From: Lepus europaeus | Taxonomy: Eukaryota > Chordata > Mammalia > Lagomorpha > Leporidae | Length of the DNA: 64,000 nt | NCBI RefSeq assembly: GCF_033115175.1 | Contig: NC_084837.1 | Coordinates: forward strand, 25,932,266-25,996,265 | Reading direction: 5' to 3' | Shown here: positions 36,780-64,000 of the stretch, one piece after another | How positions within the stretch are numbered: position 1 is the stretch's first letter | How the letters are laid out: each line of letters begins with the position of its first letter | Made by a program: the position numbers and the translations under genes | Notes under the pieces: model-generated | Told to the model about the DNA's origin: nothing | Databases searched by the model: none | The model's input: only the letters and a program-made list of their open reading frames with translations

Positions 36780-37125
36780 CAGCACAGTCCCCAGTGCTGA
36801 GGTGGCCATGTGAGGTCACCGTGGGTGCTGGTCTGGAGGGGACCTGATGTAGTTCTAGGGGATCCCAGTAGTTCCTATGAGAGCAAGCCTGGCCTCCCGT
36901 CCCCCCTGCTCCCTGTCTCACCAGGTCGCTGCTCTCTCCCTCTCACCTGTGCTGGAACCACGATGCTGTCTGCCATGCTATGATGCAGCCAGAGGCCCTC
37001 ACCAAAGGCCAAACCAGTCTTGGACATTCAGCTGCCAAAATGGCCTGCTAACCACGCCCCTTTTCTTTATTTGTTACCCAGCCTCATGGACTTTGTTATA
37101 GCAATAGGAAATAGACTAAAACATT
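36780..37125 (+). mobile_element. MaLR/MLT1-type LTR 3' portion
   Basis: The stretch with CCAGAGGCCCTCACC, then a TTCTTTATTTGTTACCCAGCC segment and TTGTTATAGCAATAGGAAA, then AGACTAAAAC is the recognisable 3' end of mammalian MaLR solo LTRs. The left edge is unclear. Confidence 0.55.
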
Positions 37126-37548
37126 CACTGACTCTGAATTTTTTTGTATTTAGACCTATTATTTTGGCTCTTTCTTGGTTTTGGTGTTCTGCTTTGCAAG
37201 GTCTCGCTCGTGCCAAGGAGATATAAACATTCACATGCGTGTTTATGACTCATTTTTTTTTAAGTACACACTTCACTGACTTAAAGGTAATACTCTTTGA
37301 CCAGAACAAAGCTTTCTTTTTACTGTTAGAATTGCTAAAAAGAAAAGGTTTAGACAAAGTCATCAGAGTTTATTTGAGCAAAGAACAATTCATGAATTAG
37401 GCAGCAGAGGTTCTGAGAGCCCTGGATTGGGTAGGGAGTATTTTTGGTAGAAAAGAGACTCGGAGGTACATGCCCTGTGTTTGCCTTCCTTAGGCATGGG
37501 CTGGATGGCTTGGCAGCCTGTGACTGGCTGAGACTCAGCTCTTTGTTA

Positions 37549-37856
37549 CAGTGGCGTAGCGGGTCAAGCTGCACATGTGGACGCTGGCTGCTGCACTTCT
37601 GATCCAGCTCCCTGCTCATGCACCTGGGTAAGCAGTGGAGAAGGGCCCAAATGCTTGGGTCCCTACACCCATGTGGGAGACCTGCAGGAAGCTCCTGGCT
37701 TCTACCTTCCACCTGGCCCAGCCCTGGCCGTTGCTGCCATTCGGGGAGTGAACCAGTGGATGGAGGACTTCTCTGTCTGCCTCTGCCTCTCCCTCTCCCT
37801 CTCTGTAATTCCACCTTTCAAATAAAATAAATGAATCTTAAAAAAAAAAAAAAAAA
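37549..37856 (+). repeat. CSINE, plus strand, 5'-shortened
   Basis: CAGTGGCGTAGCGGGTCAAG near the head; AAATAAAATAAATG and A tail. Confidence 0.87.
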
Positions 37857-38213
37857 CCGGCCGGCGCCGCGGCTCAATAGGCTAATCCTCCGCCTAGCGG
37901 CGCCGGCACACCGGGTTCTAGTCCCGGTCGGGGCACCGATCCTGTCCCGGTTGCCCCTCTTCCAGGCCAGCTCTCTGCTGTGGCCAGGGAGTGCAGTGGA
38001 GGATGGCCCAAGCCCTTGGGCCCTGCACCCCATGGGAGACCAGGATAAACACCTGGCTCCTGCCATCGGATCAGCGCGGTGCGCCGGCCGCAGCGCACTA
38101 CCGCGGCGGCCATTGGAGGGTGAACCAACGGCAAAAGGAAGACCTTTCTCTCTGTCTCTCTGTCTCTCACTGTCCACTCTGCCTGTCAAAAATAAAAAAA
38201 TTAAAAAAAAAAA
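37857..38213 (+). repeat. CSINE, youngest type, plus strand
   Basis: CCGGCCGGCGCCGCGGCTC head with most CpGs intact; inserted in the A tail of the previous SINE. Very similar to the copy at 49436. Confidence 0.93.
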
Positions 38214-38308
38214 CCTTTCCTTTTGTTTAAATAAATTAGGTTGCAGTCGGATAGCAAGAACTCATGTTACATCGATTGCGTTAGGCCAAATTTAATTTAA
38301 TAGAATTC

Positions 38309-38631
38309 TGGGGCCAGCGGTGCTGTGGTGCAGCAGGTTAAAGCCCTGGCCTGAGATGCCGGCATCCCATATGGGTGCTGGTTCTAGTCCCTGCTGCTCT
38401 TCTTCCCATCAGCTCTCTGCTACGGCCTGGGAAAGCAGTAGAAGAAAGCCCAAGTCTTTGGGCCCCTGCACCCAAGTGGGAAACCCAGAAGAAGCTCCTG
38501 GCTTCGGATCAGTGCAGCTCCAGCCATTGTGGCCTTCTGGGGAGTGAACCAGCAGATGGAAGACTCTCTCTCTCTGTCTCTACCTCTCTCTGTAACTCTT
38601 TCAAATAAATAAAATAAATCTTCAAAAAAAG
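38309..38631 (+). repeat. CSINE, plus strand
   Basis: Target duplication TTAATAGAATTC at 38297-38308 and TTAATAGAATCC at 38632-38643. Confidence 0.92.
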
Positions 38632-38991
38632 TTAATAGAATCCTTCGTTTGCATAGTGTATTTTGCTTCAATCTGCCTATTGTTTGCAGTGTTTGTTGTG
38701 TATAACACATTGCTTCAAAATGTAGTAGTTTGAAATCATAGCCATCTTATTCTATTTCATGGTCTTGTCTAACCTCAGCTGGAGGATTCTGCCCCAGGTG
38801 CTGTTGGCTGTGGTACTCAGCTGGCGGCTGGCTAGTCTCATCCCGAGGCCCAGCGGCCTGGCCCTGAAGCAGGCTCAGAGGCTCCTCCCCATCCCCTTGT
38901 AGTCTCAAGGCTTCCCGACAGCAGGTTATTATACTCGGTGCCGAGGGACTGAGGCCTAACAGATGAAGCTGGAAGCTGCCAGTCTTCTCTT

Positions 38992-39026
38992 GCTTTTTCA
39001 AAGATTTATTTATTTGAAAGGCAGTG

Positions 39027-39072
<46 letters not shown>

Positions 39073-39312
39073 TCCATCCGCTGGTTCACTCCCCAAATGG
39101 CCACAATGATCAGGGCTGGGCCAGGCTGAAGCCGGGAGCCAGGAGTTTCATCTGGGTCTCCCACGTGTTGGGCCATCTTCTGCTGTTCTTCCTAGGGGCA
39201 TTAGCAGAGAGCTGCATAGGATGTGGAGCAGCCAGGTCTCCAATCGGTGCCCATATGGGACAGTGGCATCACAGGTGGTGGCTTTAGCTGCTGTGCCACA
39301 ATACTGGTGGCA
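38992..39312 (-). repeat. CSINE, minus strand, with long GA microsatellite
   Basis: CTGCCAGTC(T)TCTCTT-like duplication at about 38976 and 39313. About 19 AG units at 39030-39069. Confidence 0.88.
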
Positions 39313-39429
39313 CTGCCAGTCCTCTTAAAGGTGATAGGCCAGCATCATCTCTGTCGCCTTTAATAGTCACACAGGCCAGCCCATATTCAAAGGTGAAGGG
39401 GAACAGATCCTACTTCGGGGCATTAAAAA

Positions 39430-42400
39430 ATTTGTGGCCATTTTCAATCCCTATTACCTCTATCGCTTCACTTTTTTTTTTGTTATTGTTTTATTTTTCA
39501 CCACTGCGAATTGTGTCCTACATACCTAAGACATGAATGTGATGTAAGGTTAACACGTTTATAAAGTGAACGACTCACATATAACTGATGTCTGGACAGT
39601 TTAGCTGCATCTGAGAAACGCGCACTCAGATGCTCCTCGCTCTTAAGACAGAACCACTGTACTGCCCTGATAGCCTCGATGGTCCCTGTGGTTTCTTGCA
39701 CCTATAGAAGTGGTCCAGTATAATCACCTGGTCACCAGGCGGATGACCGGGCTGTATGGAGGACTCAGTATTGATCTCGGCCACTGATCTCGGTTACCGG
39801 CAGCAGCGGCCTTAGCCAGGCTGGCCTTTGGGGCTGGAAGTCTGTGTTGCCCAGATCTTACATAACTTCTGTCCTTGCCACTGTGGCCTCTTTCAAGACG
39901 GGGAAGGGGGTGCTGGGGAAGGAGGCTGAGTGATATCCACAGAAGGGTCCGGTCATGGTACGCACTTGGTTATTAAATGCTTTTCTGTTGAGGTCATCTT
40001 TGAGGATCATCCATATGGGACACAGTATTGTAGTGTTCATCCACTCACAGAGTTTGGTCCACACGATTCCTCCTTGTCACCAATTTTTCAATCATGTTCA
40101 AGTTCTTGACCAGGCAGACAAACCAGTAGAAACCATCACTGCCCAGGAATCAGTTTATAAGTGTGTGTCTGCTCATTTTTCTCTTCTGAGCACAATGAAT
40201 GACCAGGGGAACCGCTCAGGGGCCTTCCCACTGAGATGATTTCCTGGGCCACTGGCTTTCAGGGATGGCCCAGGAAGGAGCGAGGGTGCTGCAGCTGTCA
40301 GGTTGTCCACTGTCGGGGGGTGCCAGCAGGTCACACTGAACTGTCTGGACACCGGCCCTGGTCTTCCCGTCCCGGCAGTGATCACAGGGAACTCTCCACG
40401 AGGGCGTGAATACGCACTGGGAGAGACCAGTTGGCGGGAGGCAGGACTATGGCATTTGAGCCATGCCAAGTAACTTTCCAATGCCTTGGACCCCGCTCCA
40501 ACACTATCTTGTATATGCTGCCTGGATTGTCACCGCGCACCCCCTCAACTTTACTGAGTGGTGGGCCACATACCATCCAGGTCCTTATGGGCAGTGCGCG
40601 ATGAGCAGTACCTTGGAGGCCCCTGGTGAAGTGTTCAGTTTCTGGTAGGGCTGAGCTGTAGGCTGAAACTGTTTCTCAAAAGGAAAGTAGGTCTCTGAGC
40701 AGGATTCTGCTTCGAAAGGCTCCAGACCTGCACTGCAACTCACCTCCAGGGGCCTGCCCCGGGCTTCAGATGACGGGGATGCTGCGAGCATGATGACTCT
40801 GCCGCATGACACGGGCAGTGGCACTGCAGCTTGCACGGTAGGCTGGAGCATTGCAGCGCCTTCTGTCTGGGCCCCGCTCCAAACTAGCTAGCAGCTTTGC
40901 AGATCACTGGGGGAATGGGTTGCAGAAACACACCCAAATGAGGCATGTGTTTGCTGTCTGCAAAATACCAGTCCGAGGCCCAGGGCACTGTGGCATAGCG
41001 GGTAAAGCCATTGCCTGCAGTGCTGGCATCCCATATGGGTGCTGGTTCGAGTCCTGGCTGCTCCTCTTCCAATCCAGCTCTCTGCTATGGCCTGGGAAAG
41101 CAGTAGAAGATGGCCCAAGTCCTTGGGCCCCTGCACCTGCATGGGGGACCCAGAAGATGCTCCTGGCTCCTGGTATTAGATCAGCCAAGCTCTAGCCATT
41201 GCAGCCATTTGGGGAGTGAACCAGTGGATGAAAGACCTCTTTCTCTTTCTCTCTCTCTCTCTGCCTCTGTAACTCTTTCTGCCTTTCAAATAAATAAATT
41301 GAACTTAAAAAAAAAAAAAAAAAGTCTGTGGTGTACCTCTTTCTTGACTGTGGAAGGGCCCGATGCAGTAACTTAGCCTCACCTGAGGAGGGCTATGTTG
41401 ACATGCCCCACACCCTGGATCCCTAGAAAAATCTCACTGAGGTCGAAGAGCTGTGAAGTTTATTCGGACTAATTTTCCCATTCTTTGACACATGCAAATG
41501 TCTTACTGATAAGTCTAGAGCATAATGTCATCAATGACCCCTTGTGGACTAGGAAGGCAGTCAAACTGAATTCTGATGTAGGGCTGGAGAGGTGCTGCAC
41601 CTCTGAGTTGGGACAGCGCAGGTGTGTTGTTGGCTTTGCCAGCCGACAAGCAGGTTGCTACTGGTGAGTCTTACAGGTGGGGGAGGGACAGGCACTTGCC
41701 AGAACCGGAACTGCATCACCAGATGTGTCTGTTTCCACCACATCTGTCGTAGCTGCAACCCGCTGCCCTTCTCCAAGATCTGTTTGGCTCCTACGCAGCC
41801 ACATGGGCAGGTTCCACCGGGATGTGGTAACAGCCACCCCCTTTGTATCTTTCAAGTCCTTCATGGTGGCATCACTCTCTCATTCCTTCAGAAACGTGCT
41901 GTTGCCCGGGGTTGACTGGTTCAGTAGAAAGAAGCCATCCTAGTGGCTTTCCTTTGACCTTTCCCAGCAACACAGCCCTCACTCCACAGGTCAGGGAGCC
42001 AGTGTGGGTGTTCTGTCTGTCAGCGACTATGTCTATACCGATTGTGCATTCTGAAACCATGGAAATAGCCACAGGATGGGTTCTGGGACGCCGTGAGCCC
42101 CCTGTGAGACCGATCTGAGCTAAAATGCCATTGATTACCTGATCGTAAGCCCTAGCTCTGTCTGGTGGACCACAGCCCTGGAATTAGTGTCAGTCCGGAG
42201 CCAGTGAGCGGCAGACCCTGACCTCTGCTTGTTTCTTCTTCTTACTGTATCATCGTCTCTGTGGAAGGGCAGGTCTGATTGGGGTAGGCTAGGAAGAAGG
42301 TGAACAGGATAGCTTTCTGGTGGTGTACCAGGGTCCTTTCTCAAGGGGACCCTGCCTCCTCTTCACGCAAGGGTTTCTGGGTCTGTAAACTGGCTCAGCT

Positions 42401-42870
42401 CTGGAAATTGGTTGAAGGGCTATCTATGCCTCTGTTCTTGTGATTCCTGTGATAAGAGCTTTTGTTCAACTGATCTAGAATGCTCCCACTTGCAGAGCGT
42501 AAGTAAGCATTTACCAGGTTTCCCGTCTGTTTCACTTGGGGAGCACTAGGACCAAGCAGGCAACGCCACAGGCCTCCTGGATTCTGATTGCTGCTTTCAT
42601 GGTGCCTTCCACATGCAGCTTGCCCTCCGCGGTGGACTACCTGGCCCCTGGCGCCTCGGGATCTAATGACTCATATAGCATTTAGGATTCCCAACTCAGG
42701 GCAGCAGGCACCACTGGAGTCCTGGCCTTGGAGAAGCCAACCGCAGAGCTCTTGTTCTTCAAGGATGTGGCGCTCCTCTCACCACTGTTTCTCAGTCTTC
42801 CTGGAAGACCCCTTTCATCCTGGCAGACACCTTGAACCAAGCTAAGAAAACAGAATCTTTTGGTGTGATA
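39430..42870 (-). mobile_element. Decayed ERV-L-type endogenous retrovirus pol remnant
   Basis: Minus-strand translation in several frames resembles ERV-L pol. The clearest part is the start of the reverse transcriptase region at about 41660-42070, with weaker integrase/dUTPase-like stretches toward 40.0 kb. The reading frame is broken by many stops and frameshifts and interrupted by a SINE at 40979-41322, so nothing functional can be made. Flanking LTRs were not identified and both edges are uncertain. Confidence 0.6.
40979..41322 (+). repeat. CSINE, plus strand, inside the ERV-L remnant
   Basis: CCCAGGGCACTGTGGCATAG head, long A tail; approximate duplication AGTCCGAGG / AGTCTGTGG. Confidence 0.9.
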
Positions 42871-42879
42871 CCCAGGCAT

Positions 42880-43152
42880 TTTTCTAAAAATTGTTTATTT
42901 GAGAAGGGGAGAGAAGAGAGATCTCCCATCGGCTGGTTCACTCGCAAATGCCCAGAACAGCTGGGCTAGGCTAAGGCTGGGAGCTGGGAGCTGACTCTAG
43001 GCCTCCCAGTGGGTGACAGGGATCCAGCACGGATCCCCAGGGCTGCCTGGAAATGTCTGCATTGGCAGGAAGCTGAAGTCAGGAGGCAGAGCCAGGACTG
43101 ATCTCGGGCATCTCACCTGGGATTTTATCCACAGGGCCAAATGCCCACCCCA
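42880..43152 (-). repeat. Old SINE, minus strand
   Basis: ATTGTTTATTTGAGAAGG to GGGCCAAATGCCCACCCC. Confidence 0.8.
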
Positions 43153-43456
43153 GGAATGTTTTACTGCATATTAAAGGTTGAGAAACAGCCACAGGTGCCC
43201 TAAGTCACCCATTAATAATCCAGTGAAAGTTTTTGGTAGGGTCGAAGGTCAGCACACTTGCTTATGGTTTCAGGCATTTGCTTTCGTATCTTCCTTTTGA
43301 AAATCAAACAATTTCCCTTTCTCCTGTTACCTCTTCTTTTTTCCACAAGTCCTCAAGTATCTTTGGTTCAGAATTTTCTTAAAATAGAGACGTGATATTC
43401 TTTAAAAATGATAGAATCCAGTAGTAATTAAAGTTCCCTTGTAATCTTTACACTTC
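43153..43456. other. Gene-free stretch
   Basis: Nothing recognised before the palindromic element at 43457. Confidence 0.35.
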
Positions 43457-43662
43457 TGGGGTATTTCTAAAAAGCTCATGGAGAACTGAATTGAAAGATG
43501 TTAATTTGGCACAAAGTGTTCTGAAATCCATGCATGCGAAGAAAAGCTCATGAAAAAAGAGCGCTAAGAAAAAAATACACATGGATTTCAAGGGTTATTT
43601 TTTTGCACCAAAAAAATCCTTTTAACATTTCATTTTGTCCCTGTACTTTTTGAAGCCCTTTG
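43457..43662. mobile_element. Palindromic MITE-like element, copy 4 (longest)
   Basis: The left arm (TTTCTAAAAAGCTCATGG through TGAAATCCATGCATG) pairs with the right arm (CACATGGATTTCAAGG through GTACTTTTTGAAGCCC). Arms are about 80 bp with a loop of about 45 bp, so single-stranded copies would form a long hairpin. Confidence 0.7.
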
Positions 43663-44100
43663 TATCGTTATCTCCCTCTCCTCCTAGGGATGTTCTTGAA
43701 TATACCTTTGGATGCCCGTTCTTTCTCCCCAAAGCAGAAACAAAGTATGAATTCGTGGATGGGCTAACTGTCCTGCTGCAAACTTAAATTGGCATCCTGT
43801 TCCTTTCATATCCTTGTAGCGCTTACAAGGTGGGAGTTGTGCCATCAAAGAGCCCAACTTTTTCAAAACGTCACTTTCAGTGCGGAGCCTTTACATGGCT
43901 GTTCCTATGCAAAGATAACCGCTTTGTTGGACATGCCTTAGGGGTGAGCTTACTTGTGCAGTTAGACCTCACGCGTTTGGTCTGGACCAGGGTCACCTTG
44001 ACTCCCAGTCTTTCCTTCTTCCATATCTGCCGCTGTTATGCCCGGCCGGCGACGCCGCACCGCGGGGCACCTGGCGGTGCCCTGACTTCTTCCCAGTCCG
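43663..44100. other. Gene-free stretch upstream of the second 7SL copy
   Basis: No repeat recognised; becomes CpG-rich after about 44035. Confidence 0.35.
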
Positions 44101-44122
44101 CCGCCCGCTTTCTGCCTCGCAC

Positions 44123-44135
44123 CGCCCCCTGCTGG
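44123..44135 (-). promoter_or_regulatory. CTCF-like motif just upstream of the second 7SL copy
   Basis: The minus strand reads CCAGCAGGGGGCG, a strong CTCF core match, ending 55 bp before the 7SL start. Confidence 0.55.
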
Positions 44136-44189
44136 CGGGAAGTCGCGTTGCCGCCACGCTCAAGCCCGCCGCCTGAAGCCTCGGCCGCC

Positions 44190-44490
44190 GCCGGGCGCGG
44201 TGGCGCGCGCCTGTAGTCCCAGCTACTCGGGAGGCTGAGGCCGGAGGATCGCTTGAGTCCAGGAGTTCTGGGCTGTCGTGCGCTATGCCGATCGGGTGTC
44301 CGCACTAAGTTCGGCATCAATATGGTGACCTCCCGGGAGCGGGGGACCACCAGGTTGCCTAAGGAGGGGTGAACCGGCCCAGGTCGGAAACGGAGCAGGT
44401 CAAAACTCCCGTGCTGATCAGTAGTGGGATCGCGCCTGTGAATAGCCACTGCACTCCAGCCTGGGCAACATAGCGAGACCCTGTCTCTTT
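44190..44490 (+). ncRNA. RN7SL: 7SL RNA, second copy upstream of NEMF
   Basis: Read by eye, this copy has the same 301-nt sequence as the one at 34172, from GCCGGGCGCGG to the TTTT terminator (44488-44491), on the same strand. The flanks differ completely: the 5' flank lacks the TGACGTCA element, having only GAAGTCGCG at the equivalent position, and lacks the TA-containing -25 segment. It ends about 750 bp before the NEMF ATG. No A tail or target-site duplication is visible, so a tandemly related gene kept identical by gene conversion is more likely than a retropseudogene. Whether it is transcribed is unknown. Confidence 0.9.
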
Positions 44491-44491
44491 T

Positions 44492-44819
44492 GCGTCCTCA
44501 CCCTTCAAAGTCGGCTTTTGCGACCACGCACCCATCCTGACACAACAAGCCCCCCTGACCCCTTTTAAACTCTTCCTCCGCACCCCGCACCCTCCCGGGA
44601 ATCTTGTCTTATTTTACTTCACTGCTCTCTGGCGAAAGCACTTGACTATTTCAGGTTGCCAAGCGTTCATGGGGCGCCAGTTGTATACCCAGCACCACGC
44701 CGAGCGTCCAGCAACCCTACACCGCCCCTATGAAGTAGGACGTCCTTTCCGAAGGTTCCTCCTGATCGTGAAGGGTCGTCACAGGACGAACGCAAGAGTT
44801 CCGCTTCGTTACTTTTAAA
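44492..44819. other. Spacer between 7SL copy 2 and the NEMF promoter
   Basis: No gene or repeat recognised. Confidence 0.4.
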
Positions 44820-45235
44820 AATGCCACACGTCCCGGCACCCGGGCCGAGCGGGGTGAGGGTCCTCGGCGCCGCAGCCCGGCCGCCGGCCTCCGCCGCGAA
44901 AATGGCGACGACCAGTAGGGGTCACTGTGGGGGCCGGCGCGAGTCCCCGCCTGCAGGGCGGGAAGCTATCTGGATCCGTCCGTACGCGGTCAGGGCCGCA
45001 CTGCGGATCCCAGAAAACATTTTGGACCTACTCTGAATTGTTTCGGTACCACAGAAAGGGAATCGAAGGCGTAGCGACAGTCTTCAGGCTGCTGACGCGA
45101 AGACGTTCGCCTCAAGGAATATTGGATCCTCCGGGCTGCCGTAGAGGACCGCCAAGTGCGCCTGCGCGGAAGCGTCGCGGCGTCCAGTCGGGCAGTCGGC
45201 GGCGAGAACTGCGGTGGGTACCGTCGGAGCTCGCC
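44820..45235 (+). promoter_or_regulatory. NEMF: CpG-rich promoter and 5' UTR region of NEMF
   Basis: CpG-rich, with a YY1-type motif AAAATGGCGACG at 44899-44910, an NRF1-like TGCGCCTGCGCG near 45157-45168 followed by an ETS-like CGGAAG, and no clear TATA box. These are common in promoters of translation-related genes. The start site is not determined. Confidence 0.7.
44899..44910 (+). promoter_or_regulatory. YY1-type motif
   Basis: AAAATGGCGACG matches the YY1 core AANATGGCG. Its ATG opens a 45-codon frame ending at 45036, upstream of and separate from NEMF. If transcription starts 5' of it, this would be an upstream ORF. Confidence 0.5.
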
Positions 45236-63933
<18,698 letters not shown>

Positions 63934-64000
63934 GTATGGCATTATTACAAACACTTGTGTTAAACCGTCTGGGCTTCGAGTGATTTGATGGGTGGAAGCT

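Noticed and set aside
37350-37480. LTR-like sequence (TTTATTTGAGCAAAGAACAA)
   Set aside because: Resembles part of a mammalian LTR but too short and diverged to assign.
44821-45036. Separate small gene starting at 44821
   Set aside because: Short frame in the NEMF promoter island with no recognisable product; kept only as a possible upstream ORF.

Overview
This is a piece of nuclear chromosome from a lagomorph, most likely rabbit or hare. The main evidence is about 70 copies of the lagomorph tRNA-derived C repeat (CSINE), recognisable by its GCCGGCGC start, GGTTCTAGTCCC B box, CT-rich 3' part and A-rich tail, many with intact target-site duplications. A rabbit-type L1 3' end (58232-58406) agrees. 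Two protein genes are present: ARF6 on the minus strand (complete coding exon 12142-12669) and the first 315 codons of NEMF on the plus strand (11 coding exons, 45236-63933; the gene runs off the right edge). They lie head to head about 32 kb apart. From memory this matches human 14q21.3, where 7SL RNA loci also sit beside NEMF and ARF6.

Layout. 1-9400: gene-free DNA with many SINEs, L2 remnants and a palindromic DNA-transposon remnant. About 9400-13300: ARF6, with a long SINE-free 3' UTR, one coding exon, a probable short 5' UTR intron and a CpG-island promoter. 14-31 kb: intergenic DNA with SINEs, MIR, MER5-like and L1 remnants, plus a 5' fragment of U2 snRNA flanked by a 10-bp direct repeat. 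31.4-35.4 kb: CpG-rich block with a GC-box minisatellite, a strong CTCF-like motif, the first 7SL RNA gene (34172-34472) with a CRE promoter element, and a 35-bp minisatellite. 36-43 kb: a MaLR-type LTR end, SINEs, and a decayed ERV-L-type pol remnant on the minus strand. 44-45.3 kb: a second 7SL copy, apparently identical to the first over all 301 nt, then the NEMF promoter island and exon 1. 45.3-64 kb: NEMF exons 2-11 separated by introns full of SINEs and an old antisense L1.

How the genes relate. 7SL RNA is the scaffold of the signal recognition particle. NEMF acts on stalled 60S ribosomes in ribosome-associated quality control. ARF6 is a plasma-membrane and endosomal GTPase. They are neighbours but not an operon or a shared pathway. 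The most interesting features are the two identical 7SL copies with unrelated 5' flanks, only one of which has the CRE element, and the CTCF-like motifs near both. I see no unknown coding system: the remaining long open frames are CpG-island or SINE artefacts. Repeat names are from recognition by eye and edges are good to about 5-20 bp unless a target-site duplication is given.
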